Positions 25,670-34,982 of a stretch of DNA of 64,000 nt are shown here, in pieces (positions within the stretch are counted from its first letter, which is position 1; each line of letters begins with the position of its first letter). Under the pieces are notes generated by a model. That model was not told the DNA's origin. It made no database searches and saw nothing but the letters and a program-made list of their open reading frames with translations. The stretch is from Corynebacterium sp. P3-F1 (GTDB taxonomy: Bacteria; Actinomycetota; Actinomycetes; Mycobacteriales; Mycobacteriaceae), in assembly GCF_030503635.1 (NCBI RefSeq), contig NZ_CP129965.1:1302001-1366000 (forward strand). The letters run 5' to 3'. The position numbers and the translations under genes are program-made.

Positions 25670-26661
25670 CGCGGCGGTGCTCGACCGGGCCCGCAGCCGG
25701 ATCTGCAGCCAAGCCCGTGTTCCCGGAGCCCGATTTCACGGACCCGGTGGTGGCACTTGCTCACCGTAGCGCTGTCCGCTCCATCGAGCGCGTAGTGCGC
25801 GAGACCGCGGACCCGACCCCGCCGCAGGAGTCGCTCGAGCAGGTCGCCGGGTTGCTGCGAGGAGGTCCCGCCCTGGTGGTCACGGGTGCCGGGGTGTCCA
25901 CGGAATCCGGGATTCCGGATTACCGCTCGCCGGGTGGCCGCCTGTCCAAGGGGCGTCCGATGACGTACCAGGAGTTCGCGCATTCACCGGCGGCGGTGCA
26001 GCGCTACTGGGCGCGCGCGTTCGTGGGGATCCAGCAGATGCGCGCCACGACGCCGAACCGCGCGCATTTCGCTCTGGTGGAGCTGGAGCGCGCCGGGATG
26101 ATCAGCGGCATCATCACGCAGAACGTCGATGGTCTCCACACCAAGGCTGGCTCCCGCAACGTCATCGCGCTGCACGGAGACATGGAGCACGTCGTGTGCC
26201 TCGATTGCGGTTTCAGGGAGGAACGATCGCTTTTCGACGCCCGCCTCCATTCCGCCAACCCCACCTACCTGCAAAAAGTCCTGGTGACTGACTCCATGAT
26301 CAACCCCGACGGCGACGTGGAATTGCCGGAGGAGGCTGTCCGTGATTTCACCATGGTGGAGTGCACCCGGTGCGGGGGCTGGCGCATGAAACCGGATGTG
26401 GTGTATTTCGGGGAGAACGTGCCGGGGGAGCGTCGTCAAACGGCTGGCGAATGGCTGGATGCGTCGACGTCTCTGGTCGCGGTGGGCACCTCGCTTGCTG
26501 TGATGAGCGGGTACCGCCTGGTCCTCGACGCGCGCGCCGCCGGAAAACCGGTCGCCGTGATCAACGGTGGTCCCGGCCGCGCCGACCAGAAAGCGGCTGT
26601 CCTGTGGCGCACCGACGTGGGCGACGCGCTCGACGCGCTGCTCGATGCCCTCGACCTGTAG
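25666..26661 (+). CDS. Sirtuin-type NAD-dependent protein deacylase
   Basis: Removes acyl groups from lysine using NAD. The 331-residue protein has an N-terminal extension of about 70 residues, then the sirtuin core: GAGVSTESGIPDYRSPGG (NAD binding), TQNVDGLHTKAG, the catalytic His in ALHGDMEH near residue 170, a zinc site CLDC...CTRC with a long spacer, and VGTSLAVMSGYRLV. The GTG start at 25666 overlaps the amn stop by four bases. Coupling of an AMP-splitting enzyme to an NAD-consuming deacylase suggests a shared role in nucleotide or energy status. The N-terminal extension is unlike any domain I know. Confidence 0.9.
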   Translation: MTRRCSTGPAAGSAAKPVFPEPDFTDPVVALAHRSAVRSIERVVRETADPTPPQESLEQVAGLLRGGPALVVTGAGVSTESGIPDYRSPGGRLSKGRPMTYQEFAHSPAAVQRYWARAFVGIQQMRATTPNRAHFALVELERAGMISGIITQNVDGLHTKAGSRNVIALHGDMEHVVCLDCGFREERSLFDARLHSANPTYLQKVLVTDSMINPDGDVELPEEAVRDFTMVECTRCGGWRMKPDVVYFGENVPGERRQTAGEWLDASTSLVAVGTSLAVMSGYRLVLDARAAGKPVAVINGGPGRADQKAAVLWRTDVGDALDALLDALDL

Positions 26662-26813
26662 TGCTGTCGTGCAGCCGAGACTCGTGGCTGTGATCGGTGG
26701 CCGTGAGCCGGAAGTGAAGCCCGCAGCCGAGACCTGTAGCCCAGCTGAGAATCCCCGTTTCACTGAGCGTGCTCTACTGCAGGGCATAGTGGTGACAGGG
26801 TAGCGTTCAGGAC

Positions 26814-28085
26814 GTGAATCAGCTGGCAGGACGTATGACTGTGATCGCAAGCCTAAGCGTGCTTGTGGTGCTCATCGCGCTGGGCTACGCGAAAACACAG
26901 GCGCCCGTGCACAGCGTGTTCGAAACTGACATCCCCCTCGATCTGTGGATCTACATGCGCGGAGGGGAACGCGTCACCGACGGTGTCAACTTGTACGAAG
27001 GCCCGATTTTCAACGATCTTCCCTTCACATACCCGCCTTTTGCTGGCTTGATTTTCGCTTGGGTGAGCGCGATCGAGGACACCACTGTCACCGCGATCTG
27101 GCACACCACTACCGTCGCCTGCGTGATCGCGGTGGTCTGGCTGTGTCTGCGGCGGTTGAGGATTGACGTGAGTTCCCTGTCATTCCTGCTCATCATTCCG
27201 CTGCTGGCCGTATTCTTCCTGCTCGGGACGGAACCCCTGCACGCCACGTTGTTCTGGGGCCAGATCAACGTCGTGCTCATGCTCCTGGTGTGTCTGGATT
27301 TTCTGCCGCTGAAACACCGCCTGCCCGGGATTGGGGTGGGGCTGGCCGCGGGTATCAAGCTCACTCCAGCGTTCTTTGGCATCCTCTTTCTCATTCAGCG
27401 GCGCTGGTGGGCAGCGCTGGGTAGCTTTCTCACCTTCCTGGTGACAGTGGTGCTCGGATTCCTCGTGGTGCCGGACGCGAAGATCTTCTGGACGGACGCT
27501 ATCTTCAATTCCAGCCGCGTCGGAGACCATTTCAATCCCGGAGCGCAATCGTTGAAATCGGTGTTGGTCCGCAACCTCGGCATCGACTCCGGTGCGGTGT
27601 GGCTTGTCGCCGTGGTGGCAGCAATCGTCCTTGTGGGCACAGCTGCATGGCTGGCTGTCGAGCGCGGCAGCATCCCCGTCGCCGTTGGCGTGACTGGCAT
27701 TGGCGCGTGCCTTGTTTCCCCGTTCACCTGGTACCACCACTGGGTTTGGATCGTGCCTTTGGGCATTGCCGTGTTCGTCGCCGCGAACCAGGCTGCAGCT
27801 AGCTTTTTCGGCGGAAACGCTGTCCGTTGGCAGGTCGCGGGGTTGCTGTCGGTGGGGGCGCTGGTGGTGGTCTGTCTGCCGTTCATCGCGGGGAATGTTG
27901 CCGCGGACTTGGTGTGGGAATGGAATGGTCAGCGCGGGCTCTCGTGGATGTACCTGCCAGCGGCGCTGGTGTTCCTGGTGGCGTACATTTTCCACGGGTT
28001 CTTAGAGCGGCGGCGTGCCAAAAGTCAGCTGCAGGGCAGCTTTGTGCAGCCCCTCGGCGAGGGGGCAGTGGCAGCGCAGCACTGA
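26814..28085 (+). CDS. GT87 family polyprenol-phosphate-dependent glycosyltransferase (GT-C fold)
   Basis: Membrane transferase that adds mannose (or arabinose) from a lipid-phosphate donor to envelope glycolipids such as PIM or lipomannan. The 423-residue protein has about ten membrane segments. The first outer loop holds the acidic motif DLWIYMRGGERV and FTYPPFAGLI, typical of the PimE/Rv2181/AftC group; GIKLTPAFFGILFL and PFTWYHHWVWIVP are further conserved stretches. I cannot decide between mannosyl and arabinosyl transfer. GTG 26814 is 7 bases after TAGCGT, leaderless. The short basic tail is cytoplasmic. Confidence 0.85.
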   Translation: MNQLAGRMTVIASLSVLVVLIALGYAKTQAPVHSVFETDIPLDLWIYMRGGERVTDGVNLYEGPIFNDLPFTYPPFAGLIFAWVSAIEDTTVTAIWHTTTVACVIAVVWLCLRRLRIDVSSLSFLLIIPLLAVFFLLGTEPLHATLFWGQINVVLMLLVCLDFLPLKHRLPGIGVGLAAGIKLTPAFFGILFLIQRRWWAALGSFLTFLVTVVLGFLVVPDAKIFWTDAIFNSSRVGDHFNPGAQSLKSVLVRNLGIDSGAVWLVAVVAAIVLVGTAAWLAVERGSIPVAVGVTGIGACLVSPFTWYHHWVWIVPLGIAVFVAANQAAASFFGGNAVRWQVAGLLSVGALVVVCLPFIAGNVAADLVWEWNGQRGLSWMYLPAALVFLVAYIFHGFLERRRAKSQLQGSFVQPLGEGAVAAQH

Positions 28086-28118
28086 TCGCGGCGGGGCGGC
28101 GCTAGTCGGGGTGCGGCG

Positions 28119-29198
28119 CTAGGGCAGGGTCACGGCCAGCGGCTCGCGAAGCACTAGATCGAGAGCGACTGCGCGGGCGATGTCGCGCACCATCTCGCGG
28201 TGGGTCGGGATCATGCGCAGACGCGCTTCGGCACCGCCGGGCAGGGTCTGGCGGACGGAGCGGGCGAAGACGGCGGGTGCTTTCGAGTCCTCGATGAATG
28301 CGGAGCCGGCGACGACCAGAGTGGAGGCGCCGTGCGCATCCATGAGCTGAGCGGCGACGGCCCCCAGGTTTTCGGCGCGTTTGTCCAGGGCAGAACGGAT
28401 GGAGGGGTCGGTTTGGGAGAGCTGGACGGTGTCGATAAGCGAATGCCCTGGTTTCTTGATGCTGTCGAGCAGTCCGTGCGTGGTGAGGTCCTCGCGGTCG
28501 ACGGCGATGGGCAGGACGCGTTTGTTTTCGGTGACTGCTGCGCCGATGGAATCGTCGGCGAAAATCGCCATGATAGGTGCGTCGCCAATGATTTCACCGG
28601 ATTGGATTTCTGAGCCGATTATCGCGGCGACAGCGGACGAAACGGTAACGGGCACCGAGAACTGTTCGCTGAGCTGTGCGCCAATGTTGACGTCGTGCCA
28701 CCCCAGGTTGGGTGCGTTGACAAGGCCGTCGGGGCTCACGGCCCCGGACGTGGTCACTCCGACATTGGCCAGCGGCCGGTCAAGGTTCGCCATGAGCCGG
28801 TTGAGGCCCGCCATGATGTGCTGGATGAAGTCGTCTTGGCTCACATCCGCAACGGGCAGGTCCACGTCCAGGTCGCGGATCGTGCGGCCTTTGATGTCGA
28901 AGAGCGCGATGTATGTCGTGGCCGTTCCGACGGAGATGCCGGCGAACACCGGGGTGAGTTCAGCGAGTTCCAGCGGGATGATCGGGCGGCCACGCCCCTG
29001 CGATTTGGTCAGGTCCGTCCGCTCTTTGACGTAGCCGGCGGACATAAGCGCGGCGATCGCGCGGGTCACCGTGGGCTGCGACAAGCCTGTCGCCACAACC
29101 AGCTCGCTTCTCGACGTCACCGTGTTCAACCTCACCAAGTGCAAACACTTCGCGGCGGGGTTGTGGGGGCGCGAGAACGCAGACCACGAGGATTTCAT
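28119..29198 (-). CDS. ROK family transcriptional regulator
   Basis: In 359 residues an N-terminal winged helix-turn-helix (SRSELVVATGLSQPTVTRAI) is joined to a ROK sugar-kinase-like domain. The regulatory domain lacks a clear CXCGXXGC zinc motif and intact ATP-binding DxGxT, so it is a regulator rather than a kinase. Perfect -10 TACAAT ends 7 bases before ATG 29198, giving a leaderless mRNA. It faces the DUF885 peptidase gene across a 232-base gap and may regulate it or itself; the effector is unknown. Confidence 0.88.
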   Translation of the reverse strand: MKSSWSAFSRPHNPAAKCLHLVRLNTVTSRSELVVATGLSQPTVTRAIAALMSAGYVKERTDLTKSQGRGRPIIPLELAELTPVFAGISVGTATTYIALFDIKGRTIRDLDVDLPVADVSQDDFIQHIMAGLNRLMANLDRPLANVGVTTSGAVSPDGLVNAPNLGWHDVNIGAQLSEQFSVPVTVSSAVAAIIGSEIQSGEIIGDAPIMAIFADDSIGAAVTENKRVLPIAVDREDLTTHGLLDSIKKPGHSLIDTVQLSQTDPSIRSALDKRAENLGAVAAQLMDAHGASTLVVAGSAFIEDSKAPAVFARSVRQTLPGGAEARLRMIPTHREMVRDIARAVALDLVLREPLAVTLP

Positions 29199-29430
29199 GC
29201 CTCGTATTGTAGAACGCCACTAGACCATGTTGTCCATTCGGTCCGTGAATCTCTGCACTAAGCGGACTATTCAAGCGGGGGGCAAGCGGGAGGACGGTTC
29301 GGGTCGGCGTTTGCGGGCTCGGGCGTTGCGCTTCAGGTGCCCTTGGTGTGGCTGGTGCTCCAGGTGCTTGGGGTGCTCCTTGCGCTTCCCAAATGCCCAA
29401 ACCGTCCCGACATGGTTAAACTCTGCACTC

Positions 29431-31083
29431 ATGAGTGAACGCGCCCCATCGCTACTCGACGCTACCTGCGAGGATTTCGTCTACGACCTCGCCGAGCTCT
29501 CCCCGACGCTCGCTACTGAGCTTGGTATTTCCGGCTACGACGACCGGTTGCAGGATTTCAGCCCGGAGCACTGGAACGATATCGCCGACCGAATCCGCGA
29601 CCTCATCGCTGACGTCGACGCGCTTCACGACGGCACCGACGCCTCCGACGACGACGACGATTTCGACGAGGTGGATTACGTCACCGGCGCGATCCTCCGT
29701 GACCGCATGCTGGTGGAGCTGGAGTTGCACCACCGCGGCGAGAACTTGCGCATGCTCAACAATGTCACGTCGCCGGTGCAGATCATCCGCAACGCCTTAA
29801 CCGTGATGCCGAAGGACACGGAGGAGGACCTGCACAACCTTGCCGAGCGCATGTTGTGTGTGCGCCGGTCTCTCGCCGGCTACCGCGAGTCGTTGGCGGA
29901 GGCGGCGGGGCAGGGCGATGTGGCGTCGCAACGCCAGATCGACGCTGTGATCAGCCAGTGCGAAGCGCTCGCTGAAGACGGCTCCCTCCTGGAATCGATG
30001 GGGCTCGACTTCGACGTGGAGCCGGTCTCCCAGGCGAAGTACGCGTTCGCGGAGATGGCTGACTGGCTGTCCACCGAGCTGTCCCCGCTGGCATCCCACG
30101 AGGATTCTGTCGGCCGCGAACGCTACGAACTGTTCTCCCAGTTCTTCCTTGGGCGCAAGATCGACCTCGATGAGGCGTACCAATGGTCGCTCGACGCGCT
30201 CGCTCAGATCGTGGAACGGCAACAGGAAGTCGCGCGAAACCTTTTCGACGGGGAATGCACCGCACGAGGCGCTTACCGGCGTCTCGATGAAGATCCCTCC
30301 TACACCCTCACCGACAATGAGAAACTCGTTGACTGGATGCAGTCGGTGTCCGACCAAATGATCGGGCGTCTCGACGGCGAAATCTTCACTCTCCCGGAAG
30401 AGATCAAGCACCTCGACTGCCGCGTCGACGCCGCCGGAACCGGCGGGATGATGTACACCCCGCCGTCCGAGGACCTGATGCGTCCCGGCATCCTGTGGTG
30501 GTCCGTGCCGCAGGGGCAGGACGGTTTCCACGCCTGGCACGAGCTCGCCCGCATCTGCCACGAAGGCGTTCCTGGCCACCACGTGCAGCAAGGCATTGCC
30601 ATGACCCAGCGCGACACCCTCAACCTGTGGCGCCGCACACTGAACTGGAACGCCGCCCACGGTGAAGGGTGGGCCGTCTACGCCGAGACCCTGATGGAGG
30701 ACCTGGGTTACTTCGACGACCCCGGGTACCGCATGGGCCTGCTTGACTCTCTGCGCATGCGTCTTGCCCGCGTCGCCGTCGACATCGGTGTCCACCTGCA
30801 CAAGAAGACACCCGACGGCACCGGCCACTGGGACGCGTCCTACGCGAAAGCCTTCCTGCGCGACAACACCGCGATGAACGAGCAGAACCTGGGATTCGAG
30901 CTTGACCGCTACATGGGTTGGCCCGGCCAGGCCACGTCTTATGCGCTCGGTTACAGGGACTGGATGGATCTGCGCGAGAAAGCCCGCGACAAAGGCATGA
31001 CGCTGTGTGAGTTCCACGATAAGGCACTGCGCTTGGGATCCATGCCGATGGACATGCTGGCCCGCGAGGTGCTCTGCCGCTAG
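29431..31083 (+). CDS. DUF885 family metallopeptidase
   Basis: The 550-residue protein belongs to the DUF885 group, related to zinc carboxypeptidases. The zinc motif is HEGVPGHH near residue 375, preceded by GTGGMMYTPPSEDL and followed by WNAAHGEGWAVYAETLM (third ligand Glu) and YMGWPGQATSYALGYRDW. No signal peptide, so cytoplasmic. TAAACT ends 8 bases before ATG 29431 (leaderless). Its stop codon TAG overlaps that of the convergent AbrB gene. The upstream gap 29199-29430 holds only a GGTGC-rich low-complexity stretch. Confidence 0.87.
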   Translation: MSERAPSLLDATCEDFVYDLAELSPTLATELGISGYDDRLQDFSPEHWNDIADRIRDLIADVDALHDGTDASDDDDDFDEVDYVTGAILRDRMLVELELHHRGENLRMLNNVTSPVQIIRNALTVMPKDTEEDLHNLAERMLCVRRSLAGYRESLAEAAGQGDVASQRQIDAVISQCEALAEDGSLLESMGLDFDVEPVSQAKYAFAEMADWLSTELSPLASHEDSVGRERYELFSQFFLGRKIDLDEAYQWSLDALAQIVERQQEVARNLFDGECTARGAYRRLDEDPSYTLTDNEKLVDWMQSVSDQMIGRLDGEIFTLPEEIKHLDCRVDAAGTGGMMYTPPSEDLMRPGILWWSVPQGQDGFHAWHELARICHEGVPGHHVQQGIAMTQRDTLNLWRRTLNWNAAHGEGWAVYAETLMEDLGYFDDPGYRMGLLDSLRMRLARVAVDIGVHLHKKTPDGTGHWDASYAKAFLRDNTAMNEQNLGFELDRYMGWPGQATSYALGYRDWMDLREKARDKGMTLCEFHDKALRLGSMPMDMLAREVLCR

Positions 31084-32222
31084 CCGCGGTCGGTGTCGCT
31101 TGGGGCGCCCGCATCGTTTGCGCTGTCTCCGTCGTCCCTGTTGTCCCTGTCGTCCCCGTCGGCGTGGCCTGTGCGCCGGTCCATCGCGCGCAGAATCTTC
31201 GGCAGCGAACCGGCGAAGACGAGGATGCAGATGAGGCGGATGAGCTGCAGCGCGACAACGGCTGGTCCGCCGCCGCCTTCCGACGAAAGCGCCAGCACGG
31301 TCTCGATCGCGCCGGGGCTGGTGGCCAGGTAGCCCTCGAAGAAGGTGATGCCGAGCCAGTGCGCGACGACGTAGCCCATTGCCGCGCACGCCACCATGAC
31401 CACCACGATGAATGTGATCGTGGCGGGCAACAGGCGAGCGAAGCGCTTGAGGGCGGGGACGCTCAGCCCGCCGCCGCAGGCCCAGCCGATGGACATGAAA
31501 GCGATGATCGCCAGCGTCTCTGGCGGGGCGATGGGGACCGGCAGCACCGCACCAAGGATGGCGGTGATGATCAGCGGCCCGAACACCGCCGGCGCTGGCA
31601 GGTGGAGTTTGCGGCCGAGCGGACCGCCGATAATCGCGATGGCGACGACCAGCAGCGGCATCCACCACGTCACCTCCATCCCGTCGGAGTGGTTGCCGCC
31701 GGGGTGGGTGAGAAACGATGCGACGAGCGGCAGCGTCATCGACACGGCGAGCAGACGCAGGTACTGGGTGAGTGCGACGTAGCGCATGTCGGCGCCGAGT
31801 TCGCTGGCGAGCGACATCATGACGGACGCGCCACCGGACAGCATGGACAGCACGCCGGTTTCGCGGCTGACTGCCAGCGCGTCGTCGTTTTTATTGCCGG
31901 CGTACCGCGCGAGCGAGAGGCCACCGACGAAGCCGATGCCGATGATCATGGCTGCGGAGACGAGTCCCGGGAGCAGGTAGTGCAGTAGCTCCGCCGGTGG
32001 CACTCCGGCGAGCGGGACGGCGGCGAGCACACCGATGATTCCGCGGCAGAAGTTGTAGAAGGTCGCGTTGACCTTCAGTTCGCGACCGGTGCCGAGCGCG
32101 GAAAAACCGGACACCACGATCGCTCCGAGGATCCACGCGGCGGGAACGTGCAGGCGGGTGAGCAGGTACCCGAGGAGCACCGAGAGCGGAGCGACTATCA
32201 TCCATCGGCTGCGTTGTTCCAC
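31080..32222 (-). CDS. AbrB family membrane transporter/regulator
   Basis: The 380-residue protein has two similar halves of about five membrane segments each, with VPAAWILGAIVVSG in the first and LPAPAVFGPLIITAILGA plus YLATSPGAIETVLAL in the second, the AbrB signature (once called ammonia monooxygenase-like). Members are linked to export or to regulation of membrane enzymes; the substrate here is unknown. The tail is a run of about 30 Asp/Asn/Gly-rich residues. GTG 32222 is 8 bases after TACTAT, whose bases overlap the -10 of the divergent TSUP gene. Confidence 0.86.
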   Translation of the reverse strand: MEQRSRWMIVAPLSVLLGYLLTRLHVPAAWILGAIVVSGFSALGTGRELKVNATFYNFCRGIIGVLAAVPLAGVPPAELLHYLLPGLVSAAMIIGIGFVGGLSLARYAGNKNDDALAVSRETGVLSMLSGGASVMMSLASELGADMRYVALTQYLRLLAVSMTLPLVASFLTHPGGNHSDGMEVTWWMPLLVVAIAIIGGPLGRKLHLPAPAVFGPLIITAILGAVLPVPIAPPETLAIIAFMSIGWACGGGLSVPALKRFARLLPATITFIVVVMVACAAMGYVVAHWLGITFFEGYLATSPGAIETVLALSSEGGGGPAVVALQLIRLICILVFAGSLPKILRAMDRRTGHADGDDRDNRDDGDSANDAGAPSDTDRG

Positions 32223-32230
32223 GTCTCGTC

Positions 32231-32240
32231 ATAGTAGCGT
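32231..32240. promoter_or_regulatory. Overlapping divergent -10 elements of the AbrB and TSUP genes
   Basis: ATAGTA 32231-32236 (TACTAT on minus) and TAGCGT 32235-32240 (plus) share two bases. Each lies exactly 8 bases from its start codon (GTG 32222 and ATG 32249). The two genes cannot easily be started at the same moment. Confidence 0.65.
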
Positions 32241-32248
32241 GGGGGCCT

Positions 32249-32995
32249 ATGTTCGCCATCGTGGTCGCCGCGGCAGCTCTGGCAGGCTGGGTCGATGCGG
32301 TCATCGGGGGCGGTGGCTTGATTCTCATTCCTGTGCTCATGGCGGCGACGTCGATGCCGCCGGCGGCGATCCTGGCTACGAATAAGCTCGCGGCTGTTTC
32401 GGGCACAGCGTCGGCGGCGGTCACGCTTGTGCGCCGCGTGGGCGTGCCCCGCCACACATGGGGTTACGCGCTCATCGCAGGGGCTCTGTCGGCAGTGGGT
32501 GCGCTCGCAGCATCGCTTATCGACGCTTCCCTTCTCCGCCCCACCATCCTCGTCCTCCTCATCGCCGTGGGGGTGTTCGTGGCGGTGAAGCCGGAGTTCG
32601 GCACATCGGAGGCGGACCTGCCTCCAAAGTTGACGCGTGGCCGCGTGCTCGCTGCTGCCGGGTTGGTGGCGGTCATCGGGTTTTACGACGGCACCTTCGG
32701 TCCCGGCACCGGCATGTTCCTCATCATGGGGTTCACGGCGCTGTTCGCCCAGAATTTCGTGCGGTCGGCGGCGATGGCGAAGGTGGTGAACACGGCCACC
32801 AACGTCGGTGCGCTGGTGGTGTTCATCTCCGCCGGCCTGGTGGATTGGCCGCTGGCGCTGGCACTGGCCGCGGCGAATGTCGTGGGTGCTCAGATCGGTG
32901 CCCGAACGGTCCTCGGCGGCGGCGCGAAACTGGTGCGGTATGCCTTGCTCACCCTCGTGGTGGTGTTGTCTACCTACCTTGCCGTTCAGCTCTAA
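32249..32995 (+). CDS. TSUP (TauE/SafE) family anion transporter
   Basis: Membrane protein of 248 residues with seven to eight segments. The two family repeats are visible as GWVDAVIGGGGLILIPVLMA with ATNKLAAVSGTASAA, and GFYDGTFGPGTGMFLIMGF with NFVRSAAMAKVVNTATN. TSUP proteins move sulfite, organosulfonates or organic acids; the substrate is not clear. It is divergently transcribed from AbrB with overlapping promoters and starts without a leader. A copy of the 11-mer spans 32515-32525. Confidence 0.9.
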   Translation: MFAIVVAAAALAGWVDAVIGGGGLILIPVLMAATSMPPAAILATNKLAAVSGTASAAVTLVRRVGVPRHTWGYALIAGALSAVGALAASLIDASLLRPTILVLLIAVGVFVAVKPEFGTSEADLPPKLTRGRVLAAAGLVAVIGFYDGTFGPGTGMFLIMGFTALFAQNFVRSAAMAKVVNTATNVGALVVFISAGLVDWPLALALAAANVVGAQIGARTVLGGGAKLVRYALLTLVVVLSTYLAVQL

Positions 32996-33066
32996 GCGGA
33001 ATTTTCAGGCGGGGCCGATAGCTCGGCACAGTGATTCATCAGGCGGCGGTCTTAGGGTTGGTCCCC

Positions 33067-33357
33067 ATGATTCAAACGAAGACGGCCATGGCTGTCACTG
33101 TCAGCCATTTCGATGAGGAGGCCGTGGATACGCAACAGGCCGAGGACATCGTGGATGCTGTGCTGAGGTTCGTTTCCGGCACCACCATTGAGCAGCTGCA
33201 CATCGTGGCTGACTCGGAATCGCTCCCTGTGCTGGCCGTAGCTCTCGCGACGAGGGAGGAATTGCCGGACAACCTCACGCTCGTGGAGGCAGGTCATGAG
33301 CTGGACAACGAATTCGTGGTGGTGTCCTCAGACTTCATCCTGGCCATGACTGGGTGA
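33067..33357 (+). CDS. Conserved small protein of unknown function
   Basis: A 96-residue acidic protein that I do not recognise: alternating beta and alpha stretches (MAVTVSHFDEEAVDTQQAED, FVVVSSDFILAMTG), no membrane segment, no cysteines. ATG 33067 lies 8 bases after TAGGGT, which supports the start and a real gene. Codon use matches the surrounding genes. It stands alone between the TSUP gene and lysI. Confidence 0.65.
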   Translation: MIQTKTAMAVTVSHFDEEAVDTQQAEDIVDAVLRFVSGTTIEQLHIVADSESLPVLAVALATREELPDNLTLVEAGHELDNEFVVVSSDFILAMTG

Positions 33358-33453
33358 TCCGGGACAGGGTGATCCGGGGCGAATGAATGGACGGCTCGGT
33401 AGCCCCGGTATGGGAGACCAGGTGGTAGGCGGTCGGTGGTTGTGGATCGTCGG

Positions 33454-34935
33454 CTAGTCCAAAACGAGGGAGCCGTTGACGAGGCCGACAACAGCGACGA
33501 TTGCGCCGACGATGACGAGAGCGACGACCACCCACTCGAACTTGTTGAAGGCCTTCTCGTTGTTAGCGCGTCGTGTCCACAGGTAGGGGATCAACCCCGG
33601 CAGGACGGCGAGGGCGCCGAAGAGGACGTAGACGGGGTCGGCTGCGTAGATCAGCCACAGTGAGTAGATGAAGCCGATGATGCCGATGACGAGGTGGCGG
33701 CGGTTGTCGGAGGAGGAGATGGTGGGGCCGGAGTCGTCGAAACGCGAACCCGCGTGGGGGTGCGTCAGGCCTTTACAGTGAACCGCGAGGAGCACGAGGT
33801 ACAGCGCGGAGAAAATGTACGGCAGCAGGTACATGATGGTCGCGAGCTGCACCATTGCGTTATAAGAGGTCTCGTTGGCAAAGAACAGGATGACAAAGAA
33901 CTGGACCACAGTGGTGGAGACCAGCTGCGCCATCCACGGCGCGCCGGCATCATTGGTGCTGGCAAGGCGCTCGGGCAGAAGGCCATCGCTGGCCATCATC
34001 ACAATGGGTTCCGCGCAGAGCATCTGCCAGGAAATATAAGCGCCGAGCACCGACAGGCAGAGACCGACAGAGATCAGCGCGCCACCCCACGGTCCGACAG
34101 CCGCCTCAAGCACCGCGCCCATGGAGTTGTCCGGCAGCGCCGCCAGCTCTTCGCGGGTGAGCACACCGTAGGACAGCGTCGAAACGGCGACGAGGAGTCC
34201 CAGCACCGACAGGAAGCCGATGACTGTCGCGCGGCCGACATCCTGGCGGGACCGTGCCTGCTTGGAGTACACCGAGGCACCCTCGATACCGATGAAGACC
34301 CACACGGTGAACAGCATGATTCCCTGGATCTGCTCGGAGAGCGAGATACCGGAACTCTCGCCCCAGAAGTCGAGGGTGAACTTATCCCAGCTGAACCCCG
34401 CGAAGGCGATGAGCACGATGAACGCCAGGATGGGGACGAGTTTCGCGATGGTGGTGACCAGATTCATGAGCGCCGCCTGCTTCACACCGCGGGTGAGCGC
34501 GAAGAAGATGCCCCAGGTGAGCACGGAGACCGTGAGTGCCATGGCCCAGGGGTTGTCCTGGTCGAAGAAGGGCAGGTAGTGGCCGAGAGTGCCGAAGAAC
34601 AACGTCGCGTACCCGACCTGCGCCATCACCGAGCCGAGCCAGTAGCCCCAACCGGAGGTGAAGCCGATGAAGTCGCCCAGACCCGCGCGCACGTAGGAGT
34701 ACACCCCGGAGTCCAAGTGCGGCTTGCGGCGCGCGAGAATCTGAAACACGAAGGCGATGGACAGCATGCCCACGCCCGCGATCGCCCAGCCGATGAGCAT
34801 CGCGCCGGGGCTTGCCACAGAGGCGATATTCTGCGGCAGAGCGAAGATGCCTGATCCGACGGTGGAGCCGATGATGAGGGACACCAGCGTCCAGATGGTC
34901 ACCGAATGGGTGCGTTGGCTTTGGGCTGTGCTCAT
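33454..34935 (-). CDS. lysI: Basic amino acid permease, LysI type (APC superfamily)
   Basis: Imports or exchanges lysine or related basic amino acids. The 493-residue protein has about 12-13 membrane segments; segment 1 carries IIGSTVGSGIFALPQNI (unwound substrate-binding helix) and the middle the conserved FIGIEGASVYSKQARSR. The long match in pattern to corynebacterial LysI (PHLDSGVYSYVRAGLGDFIG, THPHAGSRFDDSGP) supports the name; ArcD-type arginine/ornithine exchange is the alternative. TAAGTT ends 8 bases before ATG 34935. Confidence 0.88.
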   Translation of the reverse strand: MSTAQSQRTHSVTIWTLVSLIIGSTVGSGIFALPQNIASVASPGAMLIGWAIAGVGMLSIAFVFQILARRKPHLDSGVYSYVRAGLGDFIGFTSGWGYWLGSVMAQVGYATLFFGTLGHYLPFFDQDNPWAMALTVSVLTWGIFFALTRGVKQAALMNLVTTIAKLVPILAFIVLIAFAGFSWDKFTLDFWGESSGISLSEQIQGIMLFTVWVFIGIEGASVYSKQARSRQDVGRATVIGFLSVLGLLVAVSTLSYGVLTREELAALPDNSMGAVLEAAVGPWGGALISVGLCLSVLGAYISWQMLCAEPIVMMASDGLLPERLASTNDAGAPWMAQLVSTTVVQFFVILFFANETSYNAMVQLATIMYLLPYIFSALYLVLLAVHCKGLTHPHAGSRFDDSGPTISSSDNRRHLVIGIIGFIYSLWLIYAADPVYVLFGALAVLPGLIPYLWTRRANNEKAFNKFEWVVVALVIVGAIVAVVGLVNGSLVLD

Positions 34936-34982
34936 AGGGGATTAACTTACGGGGAGTTTCCCAGCTTTTGTTAAATATGGGG

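Noticed and set aside
29281..29400. A Pro/Ala-rich minus-strand frame ahead of the DUF885 gene
   Set aside because: It arises from a GGTGC-rich low-complexity stretch, has no start signals, and overlaps the promoter of the DUF885 gene.
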